Assembly (NCBI GenBank): GCA_029945375.1
Contig: JAQOTE010000014.1
Span: 62,001-126,000, forward strand
Source: Agaricus subrufescens
Taxonomy: Eukaryota; Basidiomycota; Agaricomycetes; Agaricales; Agaricaceae
Reading direction: 5' to 3'
DNA length: 64,000 nt
The notes under the pieces are model-generated. The model ran no database searches, was not told where the DNA came from, and was given only the letters and a program-made list of their open reading frames with translations. The translations under genes and the position numbers were made by a program. The stretch's first letter is position 1, and every line of letters starts with the position of its first letter. Positions 20,678 to 32,999 of the stretch are shown in pieces.

Positions 20678-20841
20678 TGGTCCACAGCTAATAATACCAT
20701 TCTCACGCTATCGACAGCCTTGTAAACCACAATTGCCGTCCTGGACTAGGTGACACTCCTCCATTTGACAAGCCTGAGAGCAGAGAGGGAAAAGTGGTTA
20801 ATTCTCCGGTCATCCTCCTAGCATATCTCTGGCATTACCGT

Positions 20842-22250
20842 TGTTACGGCCCCAGCCATTTTACGTGTGAAAATATACGTTTAATGCGGCTAGGTGTACG
20901 TATTAAGTTCGAGAATGAACAATTGATCACCCAGTTAGAGATAAACTCGGTCAAGGACATGTGTGAAGACAGGAAGAACTAGGGATCAGTTGAGATTGCA
21001 TCTGCAATTCCTAGCAGGAAAACCGTACTGCTAGGGGAAATATAATCACGTTTGAGGACTTAAAATGAAAGTCTCGAGACTGAGTCTAGGGAGACTTTGC
21101 TGGGAATTATCATCGAGGTTGGCTATGGGATGGCTCGAGGACTTAGCGGAATGCGGTTCCTTCAGTGGACCTTATGCTAGACCGAAACTATAACTACTAC
21201 CTGCCTAATAAGGAAAGGGCTAGGAAGTAGACGACTTACACATGTCAAGACTGAATTAACCTGAAGCGAGACTGTTGGAATTGTCGGTCGAGACTCTGGA
21301 TCAGGCGGTAATAGTGATAATCTCGAAGCAACTAAAGGCGAGATAGAAGCGTAGTCTAATCGAGGACATCTTATCGACAGGATAATCAGTGGGGGATGTG
21401 CCTCGAGAGTTTCTAGACTAGGGTTTAGGGTTGGAAGCTCGTTAGCCAATGAGGAGTGGGAGATTAGGCAAGTGTGATGTTTGGTCGAGGAGACTGAATA
21501 GTCGAGACTGTTGATTGGTGGAGAAAGATGAGTCGAGGAGACTATACCCATTCAGTGCTGGATACGGACTTGGTTATCTGTTTCATATTTGTTTATTTTG
21601 TCTCAGTTTTTTATTGTGTATCGTATATAGTCGCCAGTCGAGGACAAGGTTCAGATCGAAGCTTTGCCCAAGCGCTGTGCAAGTGAAATCGAGTTTGGTT
21701 AAACTTCGCAGTGTTCTAAGCATTTCTTAAAGTTCTTTCTCAACTCAGAAGGACTTGTGTTCTGCTCAGAGAGTATCTTCACTGGTCTAATAGGATCGCG
21801 ATAGCATTTGGTGCTAGCTCAACTTGTCTTGCAGTCTGTCTCAAAGCACGAAGGCAGGTCAAGGCTCTCCGAGTTTGTTGAGGCATCACTAGGGCGGACT
21901 CACTACCCCTCCTAGATAGGTGTCTAACCCATCCTATTGAGGACAGTCGTCGCAAGCTTAGCCCCTCATCACAAAGGTTCTAATCGAAATGGCATAGGTC
22001 TGGAAGAGGTCTCTATTCAGTTGAGACTTGTTTCACATTTCTATTCTACCCCTATTTTCATTTAATACTTAATCGAGGCACTTACTTTCACTTTCTTTCT
22101 GATTTATTCTCCCCACGAACTGCACTCGAGACTCGGTGTAATTCAAAGGGTTGCATTTGCATTCGATTTTATATTTTTTTATATCTTATTTTCCACATTT
22201 ACACCGATCTAGTCTCTTCACTGTGATGCCCACATTTATGCTCCTGTACT
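20842..22250. mobile_element. Possible solo LTR or LTR remnant, TCGAG-rich
   Basis: Begins TGTTACGGCCCCAGCC, the kind of LTR start seen in fungal Ty3 elements. Over 1.3 kb it has many TCGAG/TCGAGAC motifs, no gene and a T-rich end. Neither a matching CA end nor a 5-bp target duplication could be fixed, so the right boundary is a guess. Confidence 0.35.
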
Positions 22251-22745
22251 TCAATCCTTGAGTTTATTTACAGGATATTGCCATACCAGTGGTAGAATGA
22301 AAAATACTCACAATAGCAGTGAATATTGCCGGAATACCTGCACCCAGAGCAAATCAAATCTTCCCCTTCCTCATCCGGTAAGCATATTAGATCAAGGGAT
22401 ACTGTATTATGAGATATCTGGAGTCCTCTAATCTCAAGCGTCACTGCGAGTTAAACCCGTCTATCTTGCTCTTCCCCATCTATCCCAGATTCTCCTCCCT
22501 AGGTTTCTTCTGCCTTGCAGCAAGATCTTTCGAAGAGGTCTCCAGTTTCAGTGTTGATGGGATGGGAGGTGAAGGAGATACAGACTCAACTTTGCTCAAG
22601 ATTAGTTCAGTAGTTCGGTGGCTGTATGTGAAGAGTCAGCGGGAAAGACAGTCAGATAAACAACAATGGACCTAAACATGGAGGTGGTGCCACTTTCCGA
22701 GAAAACAACGAGGACGGGGGTGGTGACTTGCGAGGGGTACCAAAG

Positions 22746-23632
22746 TCATGAGTTGTCACCTTCCAACTCATCCTGATCGCTGATAGCTTCCTTTGGTGCT
22801 TCCTGGTCGAGATCCATCTTCTTGGAGTCCCTGCCCTCCAAAGGAGAAGCTGGTGGTGGTGGCAACATGGGCGGAGGCAGTGGAGTAGGTGTGGCTGAGG
22901 GCATTGGTGATGACAGTTCATCAATAGGATCGGGTGGTGGAGATCCTGGAGAGTCACGCATGATTTCTTCATTGTCTGGTGGTTGCACATAGCCTTCATC
23001 CTGTTCAGGAGATGGGGGCGGTGGTAATACATTGGGCAGTGTGGAATTGTGGGGGGATCGTGGCGTAGTGATAGCAGTGGATGTCGGTGAGGGATGGCAG
23101 TGACAAGAGGACTTGGGTGAACGTAATCTCAATCGTGAGCGGGAACAATGATGGTAGATGGATATTGAAAAGAGATTGTGAGGAGAATGAGGATGAGGAG
23201 TGGGATGTATGCCCTGGCATTTTCATACTGTTGTCTGTTGGGATAGGTTCTTTCCGTTTGAACAAGGTCCAGATATGATATGGACTTGGGGTAGCCTCAA
23301 CAATGAAGAGGCTAATTGAGGGTGACAAGACATGATCAATGGAGGTGTGATCTGATGTTGCTGGTAGTGGCGGGGGAGGTATACCATGAACTAGAATAAG
23401 AATATGAGAACGAAAATGACGAATGAATGAATGTTAACGCGCGAGTGACTCTTGAACTGCTTGGAGTTGGGGTTCCACCCATGCTTATTCTCAAGCCAAA
23501 GCCAGTCTCATCTGCACTAGCTATACTCAGTAAGCTACCGACCAGGGACTGAGTTTCGATCCTCCCCCTTCCCTTGCGCAGTTTAAGTGGCATCCGGTCT
23601 TCAACGTCGTCTGGAGGTTCCATTTCTGACAA
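22746..23632 (-). CDS. Pro/Ser-rich protein, unknown function
   Basis: Likely a three-exon gene. Exon 1 starts at 23632 with MSEMEPPDDVEDRMPLKLRK and has an acidic/basic N terminus. A middle exon open from about 23385 to 23005 contains SPYHIWTLFKRKEPIP and a Ser run. The last block (22746 to about 23050) is strongly Pro-rich (VLPPPPSPEQDEGYV, PPPMLPPPPASP) and ends in an acidic tail, DQDELEGDNS. A 49-nt intron around 23388-23436 ends in TTATTCTAG, but the joined frames do not agree perfectly, so the exon structure is uncertain. No domain is recognised. The composition suggests a disordered regulatory protein. Confidence 0.4.
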
Positions 23633-24608
23633 GAGTCAATCTAACGAAGACAAAGCCAAATTACTGGAGGTACGGCGCATGCAGGGTGGTGCAGAAGAGA
23701 ATTAAGTAGCTAAGATAGTGCTTGTGAGTATGGAGGCGGGTGAGAAAGAAAAGGCTTACAGAGAGCAGAGCAGGTGGCAAACTCATCACATATGAGACCC
23801 CCCTTGGTCTTTCCCTTCCGATGGAGAGTAAACAAGCTGTTGCTGAAAATTTCCACACCAGCCATACCACTCAAGGAGGGGATGCTCTCTCTCATCTAAA
23901 AGCCTCGCTGCTTGTGTATAAGGAGGCCGAGGTCAACCAAATAAGGGGGAAGGAGGTCATCTTCAACAAACGTGGCTATGTGGTTGAGGTCATGAGGTCA
24001 GCCTTCGAATACAAATGGTAAGGTTGGCGGAGAGGACGTGCCTTCAGAGGTTCTAAGCCTGCCATGAGCTGGGTTAGATTGGCAAATGGGTGGGTAATGG
24101 AGGAGAAAAGAAGAGAAAGGGCGTGATAAGAGTGAACAACATTGCCCTAATCGTTCATGTGCTTGGCATATGCCACACTCATCAGAGCTGACGTCATCTG
24201 CTGATTATATGCGCATCCTGAGTCTTCAATTTATTGCGCTACGGCACTAGTACCCACTATAACCGCTTTGCTTTCTCTATGAGTGTCTTATTCTCAAATA
24301 CTTCTACTGTATCCATTTTCTAACCTAGATGAAAAACTTTTGTATCAAGTTGACCAGCGCCGCAAACAGTGACTCAGATACTGCGAGTTTCCCAGATTGT
24401 TGGCACAAACTTGGTTTGCCAATAGCTATATCTTCAAATAATCATTATCCATTAGCCTCATATACACACTGGGAGAGACCAGGAGCCAAGTACCAGAAAT
24501 AATGCTGGATTGTGAGAGGGCGATCCTCGTCTTACTCAGCAAGTATACCATTTTTGACAAAAAGTCCTCAGTCAAACCCACAGCTCAATTCCTTTCATTC
24601 CTTTTTCC
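23633..24608. other. Small coding-like fragment, otherwise nothing seen
   Basis: On the minus strand 23760-23895 reads SGMAGVEIFSNS and KGKTKGGLICDE before a GTAAGC splice signal. This looks like an exon of a conserved gene, but I cannot name it. Downstream, 24100-24600 has no coding signal and probably holds the promoter of the monooxygenase. Confidence 0.3.
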
Positions 24609-26406
24609 ATGTCCAACCAGGATTGCATATGTGTTGCGATAATGTACGTAGCTCAGATGCGTTACTGATTCTATATTGAATTTTGTCAGAGGAGCTGGTA
24701 TTGTTGGGCTTACCTTTGCAGTAGCGCTGAATGCATTTGATTCAGGCGGAAGGTTCGCCATAGATTTATACGAAGCAGCTCCAGAACTCTCTGAGATTGG
24801 CGCTGGAATCAATTTGTGGCCAAGGACATGGCAGATCTTGGAAGAGATAGGTATGAAGGATATTTTGATTCCACAGCTGGATTACTACCCAGATCGGAAG
24901 TGTCGTATGTCATTTCCTCAAAAACATTCTTACTGAATTGTTAAAATTTGTATATACAAAGGCGTGGCTTTTGAGGTTCAAAAGGCAGATCATAGAAACG
25001 GATTCAAAGTAACTGACATTACAAAAGAAGGTGATTAGACCTTTTTGTTGCCAGTCAGCAGAAGAACTTCATGCGCATGCCAAAGGTGGTGCAATCTGGA
25101 TCCATAGAGCCAATTTTCAGAGGTGTCTCCTTGCATGTCTTTCACTATCGGGGTCTGCAAAAATCAGTGGCACATGCAACCTTCATCTATCACATCGCCT
25201 TATTGACTATATGGAAGCATCTGATCCATGTTCACACCCAATAACCTTACAGTTTGCTGATAGACCCGGCGTGTCATGCGATATCCTTGTTGCTGCAGAT
25301 GATATAAAATCATCGGTACGACATCTCTTTTTGCAACGTCTACCAAACCCACTGCAATACAAACGATATATAAACCCCTATTGGTCCGGATCTGTCGCAT
25401 ACCAGGGACTAGTTGAACGGGAAGAGTTACACAGAGCTTTCCCCACTCACAGGATATTTAGTGTTCCTGGTATTATGGCAAGTACAGATCCCTTCTGCTT
25501 TGAACTCATTTTGACCCTACAATGGTAGTACGTGGGCAAAAGCAAGGTGAGTCTTATTACACCAAGACATTGAATACAAACTTAACCGTCATCAGCATGT
25601 TGTTGTATATCCTGTATCCAGAGGAAAACATATCAATGTAGTAGCAATCATACACAACTTGAGCAAGGCAGGGACACAATGGAAGGGATCATCGAACATT
25701 TCTGTAGATCAAAATGAATTATCAAGCCACTTCATAGGGTGGGAAGACAAATTGCAAGCACTCATCTGCGTACATGCGACTCAGGTCATTCACTTGATAG
25801 GTACTCATATCCAACTTGCAGTGTATATATAAGCCAACCAGGTGGCCCATTGACAACCTCAACCACCTGAACATCTTTGCAAAGCAACAGGTGTTCTTGA
25901 TGGGTGATGCGGTACTCATTCTTGTGTGCCAAAAACTGCTAAATCGTTCAATTTGCTACAGGTTCATGCGATGGTTCCGCATCAAGGTGCAGGTGCTGGT
26001 ACTGGGATTGAGGTAAACCAGTCCTTTTTATTGTACCTGATATGTGCTGACATTGTATCGCCATTGGTAGGACGCTTATACCCTCGCGTCACTGTTCAGT
26101 CATCTGGCAAATTCAAGTCGGCCATTTTCAGGCTATTGGATCAGCCAGATCGCTGGTATATACAATCTTGTGCGCGTCCCCCATGCTATTGCGATGTCGA
26201 AAGCTTCAATACAACAAGGACTTTTGAAAACATTCCAGGGCCCCAGTTTTGAAAGATTTCAAGAGGGCGACGAAGTGCCCAGGAACTTGTTGGACAAATT
26301 ATTCTGTCACATAAAATGGAATTGGAATTGGACGACTACAAACCCGGACAGGGAATGTGCTGTCGCTCTAGAATACCTAGAGAGACCATTTGGCACCAAA
26401 TTGTGA
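24609..26406 (+). CDS. FAD-dependent monooxygenase, salicylate-hydroxylase type
   Basis: A flavoprotein hydroxylase that uses NAD(P)H and O2 on aromatic substrates; the substrate cannot be predicted. Splicing 24644-24689 gives the start MSNQDCICVAIIGAGIVGL with the Rossmann GxGxxG. Further introns fit at 24905-24961, 25770-25821, 25912-25961 and 26013-26070, all GT..AG and 46-58 nt. They restore the second FAD motif: MGDA joins VHAMVPHQGAGAGTGIE (usual form GDAAHAMxPHQGQGAG). A DG-like motif reads ILVAADDIKSSVR (DG replaced by DD). The C terminus ends FGTKL at 26406. Two places remain awkward: near 25029 the frame can only be kept by removing 28 or 31 nt, and near 25475-25530 no clean splice restores frame. 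It may be a recent pseudogene. Confidence 0.7.
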
Positions 26407-26922
26407 AAAGAGAAAAATGAATAATTCCCTTGTGATGCATGACGAGAAAATTTTCCGAGAATGTTCAGTGGGAGTCTTAGTGTCGGAGGTACCAAAAGTG
26501 GAAGAAGGTAAAAGAAGATATATTCAAATATGACCACTTGTTTAAATGAGAGGAATGATTTTCCAGTTCCCATAGTTCCCTGCAGATACTGTATATCACA
26601 CAATGACATTCGATTGAAAGTCAAGCTTCATACCTTTACCTAAAGCAAACATGGAAAAAATTAATTGTGAGAGAAAATGAAACAATACACTGAAAAGGTG
26701 GTACTCTACCACCTTGAAAAGAACATACGAGATTTTCTCTTTGATTTCATGGGGAGAGGTATGTTGTCAAAGACGGTAGATATCCGTGGTGCAATATGAG
26801 TTGGATAGGACGAGATCCATCAACTGACTAAACCCGTGCCTTTCATGATATGTGCACCAGTTCACCCTCACCCTGGCTCAGGCTCTAGCTCATTTCGATC
26901 GTCGTGCTCGCAGCTGTAGGGG
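26407..26922. other. No gene seen
   Basis: Downstream of the monooxygenase; A/T-rich, no coding signal or repeat recognised. Confidence 0.4.
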
Positions 26923-27601
26923 TCAAAAGAACAGTTTCTGGTGTGATGACAAAGAAATGGGCCGAGGGGTGAATACTCTGGGGCATGGAATGATTGTTAA
27001 GGCAGAAACTGGGGTGCAGTCGTCCCACCCGATGATCGGTTCGATGGACAAGGCAAAGAGTCCGTCTTGTTCTTGAGCAAGATGATCTCGTTGTCCATGG
27101 CTTGAACCTCTGATGCAGCTGTTTCGACTCATTTCCCTTCCTTTGGAATATGCAGCAGTTCTGAGGGTCTCGAGTTCCGTCCGCAGAGCGCCAATATAGC
27201 TCTGCTCCATCGGTGGTTTTCTTAACTTCCCTTCTTTTGATTGGGCCGTCTTGGCCTTCATCACCCTCAGTTCTTCGTTAAGCCGCGGCACCTCACTCGA
27301 TTTGGCTTGTGAATAGGAGAAGAACAGTGACCAGACGACAGGTGAATAGTAAAGGTGCCGAAATCGGCAAACCATCCCATGAGAGTGCCTCAATAACTCA
27401 AGCTTTTCATTTGCCAACGTCTCAGGCCTTCTCAGGCAGTATCAGGTCTCACTCTTACACCATCCTGAGTAAGTGATTCAGGTCTGTAAGTGTATCTCGC
27501 ACCATTGAAACCGCTTTTCGAACCACAAACTCACCTTCTCGAACAGTAATACTGTCGCCAGTCTTTTGACTTTTGAACGCAGCCACCTCCTCCGCATATG
27601 T
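26923..27601 (-). pseudogene. Coiled-coil protein gene fragment cut by the KDZ element
   Basis: Minus-strand coding-like blocks: 27470-27601 encodes TYAEEVAAFKSQKTGD and KAVSMVRDTLTDLNHLLRM. After an intron-like gap, 26923-27300 encodes a heptad-rich stretch (VPRLNEELRVMKAKTAQS, GALRTELETLRTAAYS) and a long tail. The upstream side ends at the left inverted repeat of the KDZ transposon (27602), where the open frame simply runs into transposon sequence, so the gene's 5' part is missing here. No family is recognised; coiled-coil structure is the only property visible. Confidence 0.45.
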
Positions 27602-27697
27602 GATGGTTGAATAATGCATGAGACTCACACGCCTGGTTGTCACAAGTCCACACGCGGGGTTGTGTCTCTGATTCTCACGCTCCCTAGATATTGATGA
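27602..27697. repeat. Left terminal inverted repeat of the KDZ element
   Basis: 96 bp, about 88% identical to the reverse complement of 40200-40295. Most differences are transitions. It contains CATGAGACTC near the outer end and CTCACGCTCCCTAGATA at the inner end. Confidence 0.85.
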
Positions 27698-27699
27698 AT

Positions 27700-28470
27700 A
27701 TGACACAAGTAATAGTACCAGAGTACCATGATACAGTAATTTTAAGACTGTCTTCCATATAATTTAGCCATGCATATGTGACCTAGTCTGTTGGACAGAA
27801 TCCTGATACTCCTCACCAAAGTGAACCATAGTATCATAGTGCCAGGTACCACAATACTCAATAGCTGTGTTAGAGTATGGTATCACTCCTTCCCAGAGTA
27901 CCACAGTACTGCACCCCACCTATGCAAAGAGTATCTTGATATTTTCAATGATGAAGGTAGCACAGTATAATTGTACTGCCTTCATGGTGACAGAGTATTA
28001 TAATACTCACTCAGGAAAGATGTTGCAGTAGCTTAATCCCCTTGAGTGCAACAGTATTGTAAACCTACTGTCCAGCAGTACAGTTAGACCAGAAGTCTTC
28101 ATCAACCAAGAGTATCATATTACTCGCAATGCCAAGGTACCACAGTATGATAATACTCATCCGTAGAGTGCCACAGTACTGGAACCCTCCTGTGCAGAGA
28201 GTACTATTATACTCACACCGCCAAGGTGCCACAGTATGATAATACTCATCTGTAGAGTGCCACAGTACTGTAACCCTCCTGTGCAGAGAGTACTATTATA
28301 CTCACACTGCCAAGGTGCCACAGTATGATAATACTCATCCATAGAGTGCCACAGTACTGTAGCCCTCCCATGCAGAGAGTACTATTATACTCACACTGCC
28401 AAGGTACCACAGTATGATAATACTTTTCTCCAGAGGGCCATAGTACTGTCAAACTCCCATGTAGATACTG
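27700..28470. repeat. Left subterminal GTAC-rich array (89-bp units)
   Basis: Exact 89-bp spacing is visible for units starting at 28134, 28223, 28312 and 28401 (last one partial). Diverged GTAC/AGTACT-rich sequence fills 27700-28133. Each unit has several near-palindromic AGTAC or GTACT words. The open frames on the minus strand here are a by-product of the repeat. The likely role is transposase binding sites. Confidence 0.85.
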
Positions 28471-28488
28471 TAAAAACCAGTTATATAT

Positions 28489-31400
28489 TTACATTCTCAA
28501 GATTTTAAGGTGATTCCAAATTGAAAGAAAAACAGAAGTGTACAAAATAGCTCTATCCTGACCCATATATCGAAGAGATTTCCAAATCTTGGAAAGCCCA
28601 CCATTACCACACTCTGCAGCACTTGAATTGATCCTACCAAGTGCTGGTTGTGTCTGCACATAAGTTTTGAGGAAAAATGCAGTAGAACATCGAGTATGAC
28701 CCAGTGCATGAAAGTCATCAATGAGGAAAGTGGTGTCTGCAAAGAACTTTGGTTCTCTCGCTCTGCAGTATGGTGCCAATTGACAAGCAAAATCATAGAT
28801 CACATACTTGGGAGCCTTGGGCCAACGTGTAACCAGAGCTGAGAAAACATCATTACGCCCCTCACTTTCAGGAATAAAATGAAAGCCATAGCAAATGCTA
28901 TGGGTACACCACACAGCCATAATCCCTCCAGTAAGTTTGTTCTCACCATATTCACTGTAAAACTTGTTACAGGCTCCACCTCACTCCTTAGGCTCTTTTG
29001 AGACATCACTTGACATATTTGGATATTGTGGTCAATGTCGAATTTGTGGCAAGCTATACTTGCAGCCACTCTGGTCATAAAAATCAGGAAAAAAATAGCT
29101 TATTGTTATAAGATCATACCTTTTTCCAACCACCATCTACAGTAACACTAGGACTAAGTTGAAGTAGAAGATAACCTTCATGGATGACAGAACTGTAGAG
29201 AACATCCCCAACTTGTTTCATAAGACTGAAGATAACTTGTGCAAGAGTGCATGAGAGGGTGCTTCAAGAAATGATTGTAGTGCTTTCAAAGCTGGCTGAT
29301 TGACAACTTGCAAACATGATTCATTTGTTGAAATCTGATATTGTTTCAGTTAATGGTCAATTTTAACCTATTTGAGAACACTTACCTGCGAAAAAAACTT
29401 CCTGACCTCAATTGGTGGTTCACCCTTTGATTTAAGTTGCAAATGTCCATAATAACTTGTTAAGAGATGCTGTAGGCCTTCACATTTTTCACCGGCAAGT
29501 TGCACAGCTTCATCAATGTCATGAAGTTTTTGAATCATTGTATCAATGACAGTTGAATCAATTTCTGTCTATGAGTTACTTGTTAGTTTGAGGCTTAACC
29601 ATAAATAACAGAGACTTACATCATTGCTCTTAGAAAGAATGGTTTGAAGAGATAGTGGTGCACCCATTAGCAAAGAAAGTAGCTTCCTCAAATGGACATT
29701 GTCAATGAACTGTTGGTTCTTGGGATAGCAACAGTTCCGAATGATGGCATCATGATGCTTTGAAGTTGGTGGATAGATCATCTCCAAGATTTGCTTCTTG
29801 TTATACGCCAATGTTACCCCATCCCAAATTACAGTCTCCAGAGTAGGCCCACACCGAGGGCAGACCAAGCCGTTAGAGAAGTCAACCAACTCAATATATC
29901 CAAACCATACTTTCCTAAACACAGATTCTTCTACAAATGAAGGCATGGCAGGCCGGGACCATTTATGGTATCTCCTAACCACCAGTTTGATCCATGAAGT
30001 GAATGGTGTTTCTGACGAGGTGAAGGCGGAGGTATATTCATCTAAGAGATCATGGGAAAAGAGGAGGCTATTGTTGTAGTTGAATAATCCCAGTTCACGA
30101 CCATCAGGCCCGATAGCTTTGCTTGAATAATGAAATGATTGACACTTTGGACATTTTTGGAGGTGAATATGCGTCAAAAGAGGTCTGACTAGTGTAAATA
30201 CTGTGCATGGCTTCTTGAAGACATCTGCACCCGGAAGAAAAGGTTGGCCACAGCTACATTGGCCTTCTGGTGTCAATTGTATAGGGTCAGGTACAGTTTC
30301 CACTGGCCGTGCGTTGTCATATAATGGGCGGTCCGTTGGCAAGTGTGCCCAATCGGACACCATGATGGGCAGATGCGAGATGCAAGAGAGGCTGCCCTTC
30401 GCAGCCAGAGCATGAACACGAACAGGCTCTGTGAACAGGTGTCATTAACTATGTACTCATCACATCATTTACACTCACCTGTTACAGCAATAGTATAGTC
30501 GTTGGAATCATTGTTTGCTGTGAGAAGTTGCCCTAGGTAAACTTGGCACTTTGTTACGTGATTACAGTGGTTGCCACCATCTCGCAAACATCTCCAACTG
30601 CCAAAGCCTGTATCGGCACCCACATAGGTGACCACCACCCAATTCTTCACTGAGGAAGGAATGCCATCAATACAAACAGAGAAGATGTTGATCATGCCAT
30701 CATCGACAAGATCTCTCCAGAACAGGATGACCGGCTCAACAGGCCCTTTGAACTCCCATCAGACAATGCCTTCTTGGAAACAACATGTACGCACCTTCTG
30801 GAATTGAGCTGTTCAGTGGTCTTTCCTCACTCAGGTAACGTTGATGAACACAGGTTTCTTTTTCTCTTGCAGCGGGACAGTAGCAGACAGGAAACAGCTC
30901 CCCGCTTTCAGCACGATCCATTTGAACATGGTACCAATATTGCTAAGATGAAATTCATCAGACTTGTCTTCACTCCCCTTGCCAGTGCAGGTACGCCCAC
31001 TCACCATTCTCTTCGCTGATCTTGAATCCCATCCTGTCACAATGTATAGCTCAGGAGCAAGCTGAAAAAATGGGATGGCCTCAGCCATTACAGCTTCTGC
31101 AAAGAGTTTGTAGGCATTGGCAGCGCTGCTTGTACCCGATGCTGGCCATATCCCCCCGGCAGTGAGCTGCCATCCCTCTGTCACATCATCCCAACCTGAC
31201 TCGAGGAGTCCACGGTTACTAACATCCTCATAGCTCCTTCCAGCATGCGAATCTGGGGACACTTGAACAACCGCTTCCACAATCTCAGAAGACTTCGCCT
31301 GGCTGGAGGGATGGTGTGGTTGAGTCTCAGGTCTTGAACGGATGGACACGTGGAGCCGTCTCTTGTTCTGCGGTGAGGGATTTGGCAATGTTTCTGGAGT

Positions 31401-31493
31401 AGGATCACTCCTTGGTAACTCAGGAGGTCGTTGAAGCAAAATGTGGGTGCCAGGAGGAGGCGTTAGAAGGTGAGGAAGCTTTGAACCAGGCAT
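28489..31493 (-). CDS. KDZ transposase with N-terminal Cys-rich (CxC) region
   Basis: Multi-exon gene. N terminus from ATG 31493 (MPGSKLPHLL, Pro-rich, basic). Then NIFSVCIDGIPSSVKNW and a Cys/His cluster CNHVTKC (about 30480-30690). Next, 29569-30363 with CSCGQ, KCPKCQSF and the typical GRELGLFNYNNSLLFSHDLL, TPFTSWIKL, CPRCGPTLETVIWDG. The core lies at 28489-28990: FYSEYGENKLTGGI, then FHFIPESEGRNDVF, YDFACQLAPYC, FLIDDFHALGHTRC and NSSAAECGNGG, which supply the presumed acidic catalytic residues of the RNase H-like fold. The frame closes at 28489 with WNHLKILRM. Introns separate the blocks (for example around 29385 and 30420). Some exon joins are uncertain and 29100-29560 reads less cleanly, so activity is open. 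It should cut and move the element by binding its ends. Confidence 0.8.
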
Positions 31494-31613
31494 GTGGAGA
31501 AAAAACAGCTGGAACAAGTACAAGTGTCACAGCTGCTGACGTATAGTATCCTCATACCCGACTCCTTTTACAAAGCAGCTGACCTCCTAATCTAGAGATG
31601 CCTACATTCCTCC

Positions 31614-32986
31614 TTGCTTTACATGACTCCCACTGGAAGCAAGAGGGCCAGCAAGCGCCTTAGGCCCCCCCCAACTAGTCCGATACCATCAGCGCACGTG
31701 CCCAGACAATGCCACAAGTGCCCCAGTCTACCTTTGAAATCGACATGTAGCTGTTCGAAGCGGCACACCGTTGTGCCTGGCAACAAAGTGCGTCACACTT
31801 ATCCTTACTTGTAACATTCCTCATTCTCATCTCTGACCGCCAGTGTGAAGCCATTGGGGTATGTCACGCTTATCTTAGTTTGTAACATCCCTCCTCATCT
31901 TTTACCACCAGCCTGAAGCCATTGTTGGTTCCAGCTGCCTCACCCTCTTACCAACCGGCATTGTATCAACACCAGGGCAGGAAACTCCACAAGCGCAAGG
32001 CAATGTTGCCAATTCCAGCGATCACTCACACGAGATGCCCCAAGAAGAGTCGGTGAGTCATCTCGCGCTGTTTGAAGCTATGTCCGCCTATTGACAAGAT
32101 ACACCTGAAGAGACACATGGAAGCACAACGTCTACTCCCCGTAGAGGGTCTGATCGCCATTGACCCCACCCTGTTGGTGCTGTCTCATGCATCAGGCGGT
32201 GGCGTGGCTGCGGAAGTAGCAGAGCAAGAGGGTGGAGGCGGAGAAGATGAAGGCGAAGAAGATGAAGACAGTGAAAGCAGAGGACGCATGAAAGATACAG
32301 CGCAACGTAAAAGTAAGCAGCTAACTGCTAGGGAGAGAGCTATGAAGTATGGCATGGTAGATGGAGTGATGAGAGGAAACACGGTGCATAGTATGTTGTT
32401 GCCTGTCTTATATGAGGGACGCCTTGAGTTGTTGAGTTGCATAGGAATAATATGGCAGAATGAAAAACAAAGACCTATTACCGATGCCTCATCCGTGACG
32501 ACGTGATACAATCACGAATTGCCTTTAATTATATCCCGTGTAAGGATGCCATTTTTGTTTAAGAGCTCTACACAACTTTTGATATTATATACTTGGCAGG
32601 CCAAAAGAATGGCACTTGAGACCGACGCCTACGTGCTGATCCTAGCACAGCAAGCCACAGGTTCTTCTGCCAGCATTCACTTTGCTTCGGAACGCATGAG
32701 AAGAGATGCATTCGAGCCATGTGCCAACCTCGTCAACCAATTCCAGTCATTGATGATGCAGCTGGTCATCGCTAAACGCTCAACTGCTTTGGCCCTAGCT
32801 CAGAATCTCGAAGCATCAGAGAAAGCATGGGCTGAAGCCGAGGAAAAGCTGATGGAAAGAGAGAGTGCAGCAAATTTAACTGAAGCGGCGTTGGCAGCAT
32901 CGCAGAGTGCCAATCAGTCGTTACTTGAAAAATTAGAAACCCTTAGAAATAGTGTTTCTTGCAGCCCCCAGCGCCCCCTGGGATAA
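31614..32986 (+). CDS. KDZ-element cargo gene 1: coiled-coil protein
   Basis: Lies head-to-head with the transposase; the two starts are about 100 bp apart and may share a promoter. Seen: a basic N-terminal block with Cys pairs (QCHKCPSLPLKSTCSCSK, 31614-31814) and a middle exon (about 32072-32506) with a Glu/Asp run (GGGGEDEGEEDEDSES) followed by KQLTARERAMKYGMVDG. The C-terminal exon (about 32570-32986) is dominated by a long Ala/Glu-rich coiled coil (ASEKAWAEAEEKLMERES). A further short exon may lie at 33307-33400 (PIDEDERWKPEIRRYLEA). No enzymatic domain is recognised. Its position inside the inverted repeats makes it transposon cargo, perhaps an accessory DNA-binding or assembly factor, which is inference. 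Exon borders are approximate. Confidence 0.5.
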
Positions 32987-32999
32987 CAATATCTACTTT

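Noticed and set aside
20842..22250. Solo LTR with defined ends
   Set aside because: A convincing TGTTACGGCC start exists but no matching CA end or 5-bp duplication was found; kept only as a low-confidence feature.
23710..23895. Carbon-nitrogen hydrolase (NAD synthetase glutaminase) exon
   Set aside because: GVEIFSNS recalls that family, but neighbouring motifs do not follow; left unnamed.
27700..28470. CRISPR-like direct repeats
   Set aside because: The 89-bp units are adjacent tandem copies without unique spacers and lie at a transposon end; this is a satellite-type array.
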